NCBI RefSeq assembly: GCF_022447245.1
Contig: NZ_JAKVBC010000011.1
Location: forward strand, 82,057 to 146,056
From: Kordia sp.
Lineage (GTDB): Bacteria; Bacteroidota; Bacteroidia; Flavobacteriales; Flavobacteriaceae
Direction: 5' to 3'
DNA: 64,000 nucleotides
Of the stretch, positions 63,268-64,000 are shown piece after piece. Numbering within the stretch: the stretch's first letter is position 1; every line of letters starts with the position of its first letter. The notes under the pieces were generated by a model. It did no database searches. It had not been told where the DNA came from and worked only from the letters and a program-made list of their open reading frames with translations. Both the position numbers and the translations under genes were made by a program.

Positions 63268-63521
63268 TTAATTTTTACTTTTTCATACAAATAATTGACT
63301 GTTTTGACATATGCTTCTTCGATTTCTTTGTCTGAAATAAGCTTTTTAAATTGTTTTTTACTCCTCCAATATCCATTTACTTTTTTCTCATAAGCCATGA
63401 CAAATACTTTAGCTATGCTGCTGGCTTTACTCATTATCGGATCTGGAAAAATTCTGATGCCAATTTTTAGTAATTCCCCAACTTTTCGTTGGTTTTCTTT
63501 ATCGTTAGTAAGGGACTTCAT
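63264..63521 (-). CDS. Small helical protein, unknown function
   Basis: 85 residues from ATG 63521 (MKSLTNDKENQRKVGELLKI); a Met at 63575 would create a long overlap. Helical and basic, no family recognised. Overlaps the preceding gene by about 17 bases. Confidence 0.5.
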   Translation of the reverse strand: MKSLTNDKENQRKVGELLKIGIRIFPDPIMSKASSIAKVFVMAYEKKVNGYWRSKKQFKKLISDKEIEEAYVKTVNYLYEKVKIK

Positions 63522-64000
63522 CAGTGTAATCGTTATCAGTATTGTCATTATCCGTATCAAATAGTGAATCATCACTCTTATCTTCTTCTAGTGTAACTAG
63601 TCCCTTTTCAACCATCATCGAATAATCAAAGGCGTAGCAGCTTTGGGATCCTGATTTTCCGAATCGTTTCCCTTTTACCAGACCTATGAAATATGGACGT
63701 GATTTGAAATAGTGTCTAATAGTGGTTTGCCCGATGATATCTACACCTTCGCGCTTTGTAACTTCCTTATTGTAGAATTGATACACAGACTTTAAGCGTA
63801 AGTATAAAATCTGTTTTCTAGTGTCATTTTTGTACTCAAAAGGTTTGCGCTTTTCTCCGATGAGTGTTATGGAAATCTTTCGATCGATCACAAATTCACG
63901 CCCTTCTTTGATATAGCTGTTTTCAAATAAGAATGTGATGATATTCCAGAATTCAGCCAATCCATTACTGTCGGCAATTTGCTCGGAATTGTCAATTATT
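63505..64000 (-). CDS. C-terminal part of a probable replication protein, cut by window edge
   Basis: The frame is open through the window end (at least 165 residues). Sequence NGLAEFWNIITFLFENSYIKE ... LRLKSVYQFYNKEV ... YFKSRPYFIGLVKG is like the C-terminal wing of primase/D5-type helicases in Bacteroidota phages and plasmids. An acidic tail (DDSLFDTDNDNTDNDYTDE) ends it. The assignment is a guess from pattern; the catalytic part is outside the window. Confidence 0.45.
   Translation of the reverse strand, partial: IIDNSEQIADSNGLAEFWNIITFLFENSYIKEGREFVIDRKISITLIGEKRKPFEYKNDTRKQILYLRLKSVYQFYNKEVTKREGVDIIGQTTIRHYFKSRPYFIGLVKGKRFGKSGSQSCYAFDYSMMVEKGLVTLEEDKSDDSLFDTDNDNTDNDYTDEVPY

Larger units (their letters stand above)
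46029..64000 (-). mobile_element. Integrated virus-like element (left part; right end outside window)
   Basis: From 46029 to the window edge every gene is on the minus strand, with gaps mostly under 60 bases and many ATGA overlaps. The content includes a partial replication-protein C-terminus, an SF2 helicase, an adenine methyltransferase, a RecA/RadA-like ATPase, a holin-like protein, a membrane-anchored lytic transglycosylase, a transglutaminase-like protein and about a dozen small membrane or beta-rich proteins. No tail, portal, terminase, relaxase or integrase is seen. The left border lies between the rlmD stop (45989) and 46029. I did not find an attachment repeat or a tRNA. A tailless virus is inferred. 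Confidence 0.6.

Noticed and set aside
46029..64000. Tailed prophage
   Set aside because: No terminase, portal, capsid of HK97 type, tape-measure or baseplate protein is recognisable over 18 kb of continuous virus-like genes.
46029..64000. Conjugative transposon or plasmid
   Set aside because: No relaxase, TraG-like coupling ATPase or type IV secretion component is in the window; this could change with the sequence beyond 64000.

Overview
The window is AT-rich chromosomal DNA from a marine-type member of the Bacteroidota, most likely family Flavobacteriaceae. The evidence is TAnnTTTG promoter elements, little use of Shine-Dalgarno sites, a C-terminal type IX secretion sorting domain, SusC/CirA-type receptors with a carboxypeptidase-regulatory N-terminal domain, GldL-like membrane motifs, Bacteroidota-type lanthipeptide leaders and a zapA/6S RNA/rny neighbourhood. 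Kordia is my guess at genus from memory only. I see no tRNA, rRNA or CRISPR array.

Positions 1-46000 are host backbone. In order: broken lipoprotein genes and an ATPase/membrane-protein pair (1-3667); lpdA (4070-5461); small lipoprotein and membrane genes; a decaying group of lanthipeptide and double-glycine peptide precursors (6530-7722, with another at 12630-12800); outer-membrane beta-barrel genes, one broken; aroQ; xerD; rny, a probable 6S RNA and zapA; a frameshifted M23 peptidase with a TonB-dependent receptor; a glycosyltransferase pair, one member carrying MORN repeats; cysteine desulfurase; an Smr protein; an AraC regulator; an S74-chaperone cell-surface protein and a type IX secreted protein; ornithine aminotransferase; an ECF sigma factor with a membrane partner; a glyoxylate-shunt module (aceB-aceA with a divergent RamB-like regulator around a 24-bp perfect palindrome); a PadR module; and rlmD.

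Positions 46029-64000 are different. At least 26 mostly small, tightly packed or overlapping genes all lie on the minus strand and run off the right edge. They include a probable replication-protein C-terminus (partial), many single-pass membrane and beta-rich proteins, a transglutaminase-like protein, a holin-like protein, a membrane-anchored lytic transglycosylase, an N6-adenine methyltransferase, a large SNF2-type helicase, a RecA/RadA-like ATPase and a HExxH protein. I recognise no terminase, portal, tape-measure, relaxase, type IV secretion gene or integrase. My best hypothesis is an integrated tailless, possibly membrane-containing virus or virus-like element that has not been described. 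A nested inverted repeat at 62969-63034 separates an upstream (replication) block from the downstream (structural and lysis) block. A family of tandem decamers and a strong terminator flank the candidate capsid-region genes.

A second theme is recurrent in-frame TAA codons followed by coherent reading frame. They occur in host genes (1-484, 7066-7314, 10125-10727, 43085-43632) and in two element genes (upstream of the helicase and at the end of the coiled-coil gene). Two further genes (988-1979, 15724-17423) are split by a single missing A in an A-run. These look like gene decay or sequencing error, but recoding is not excluded.
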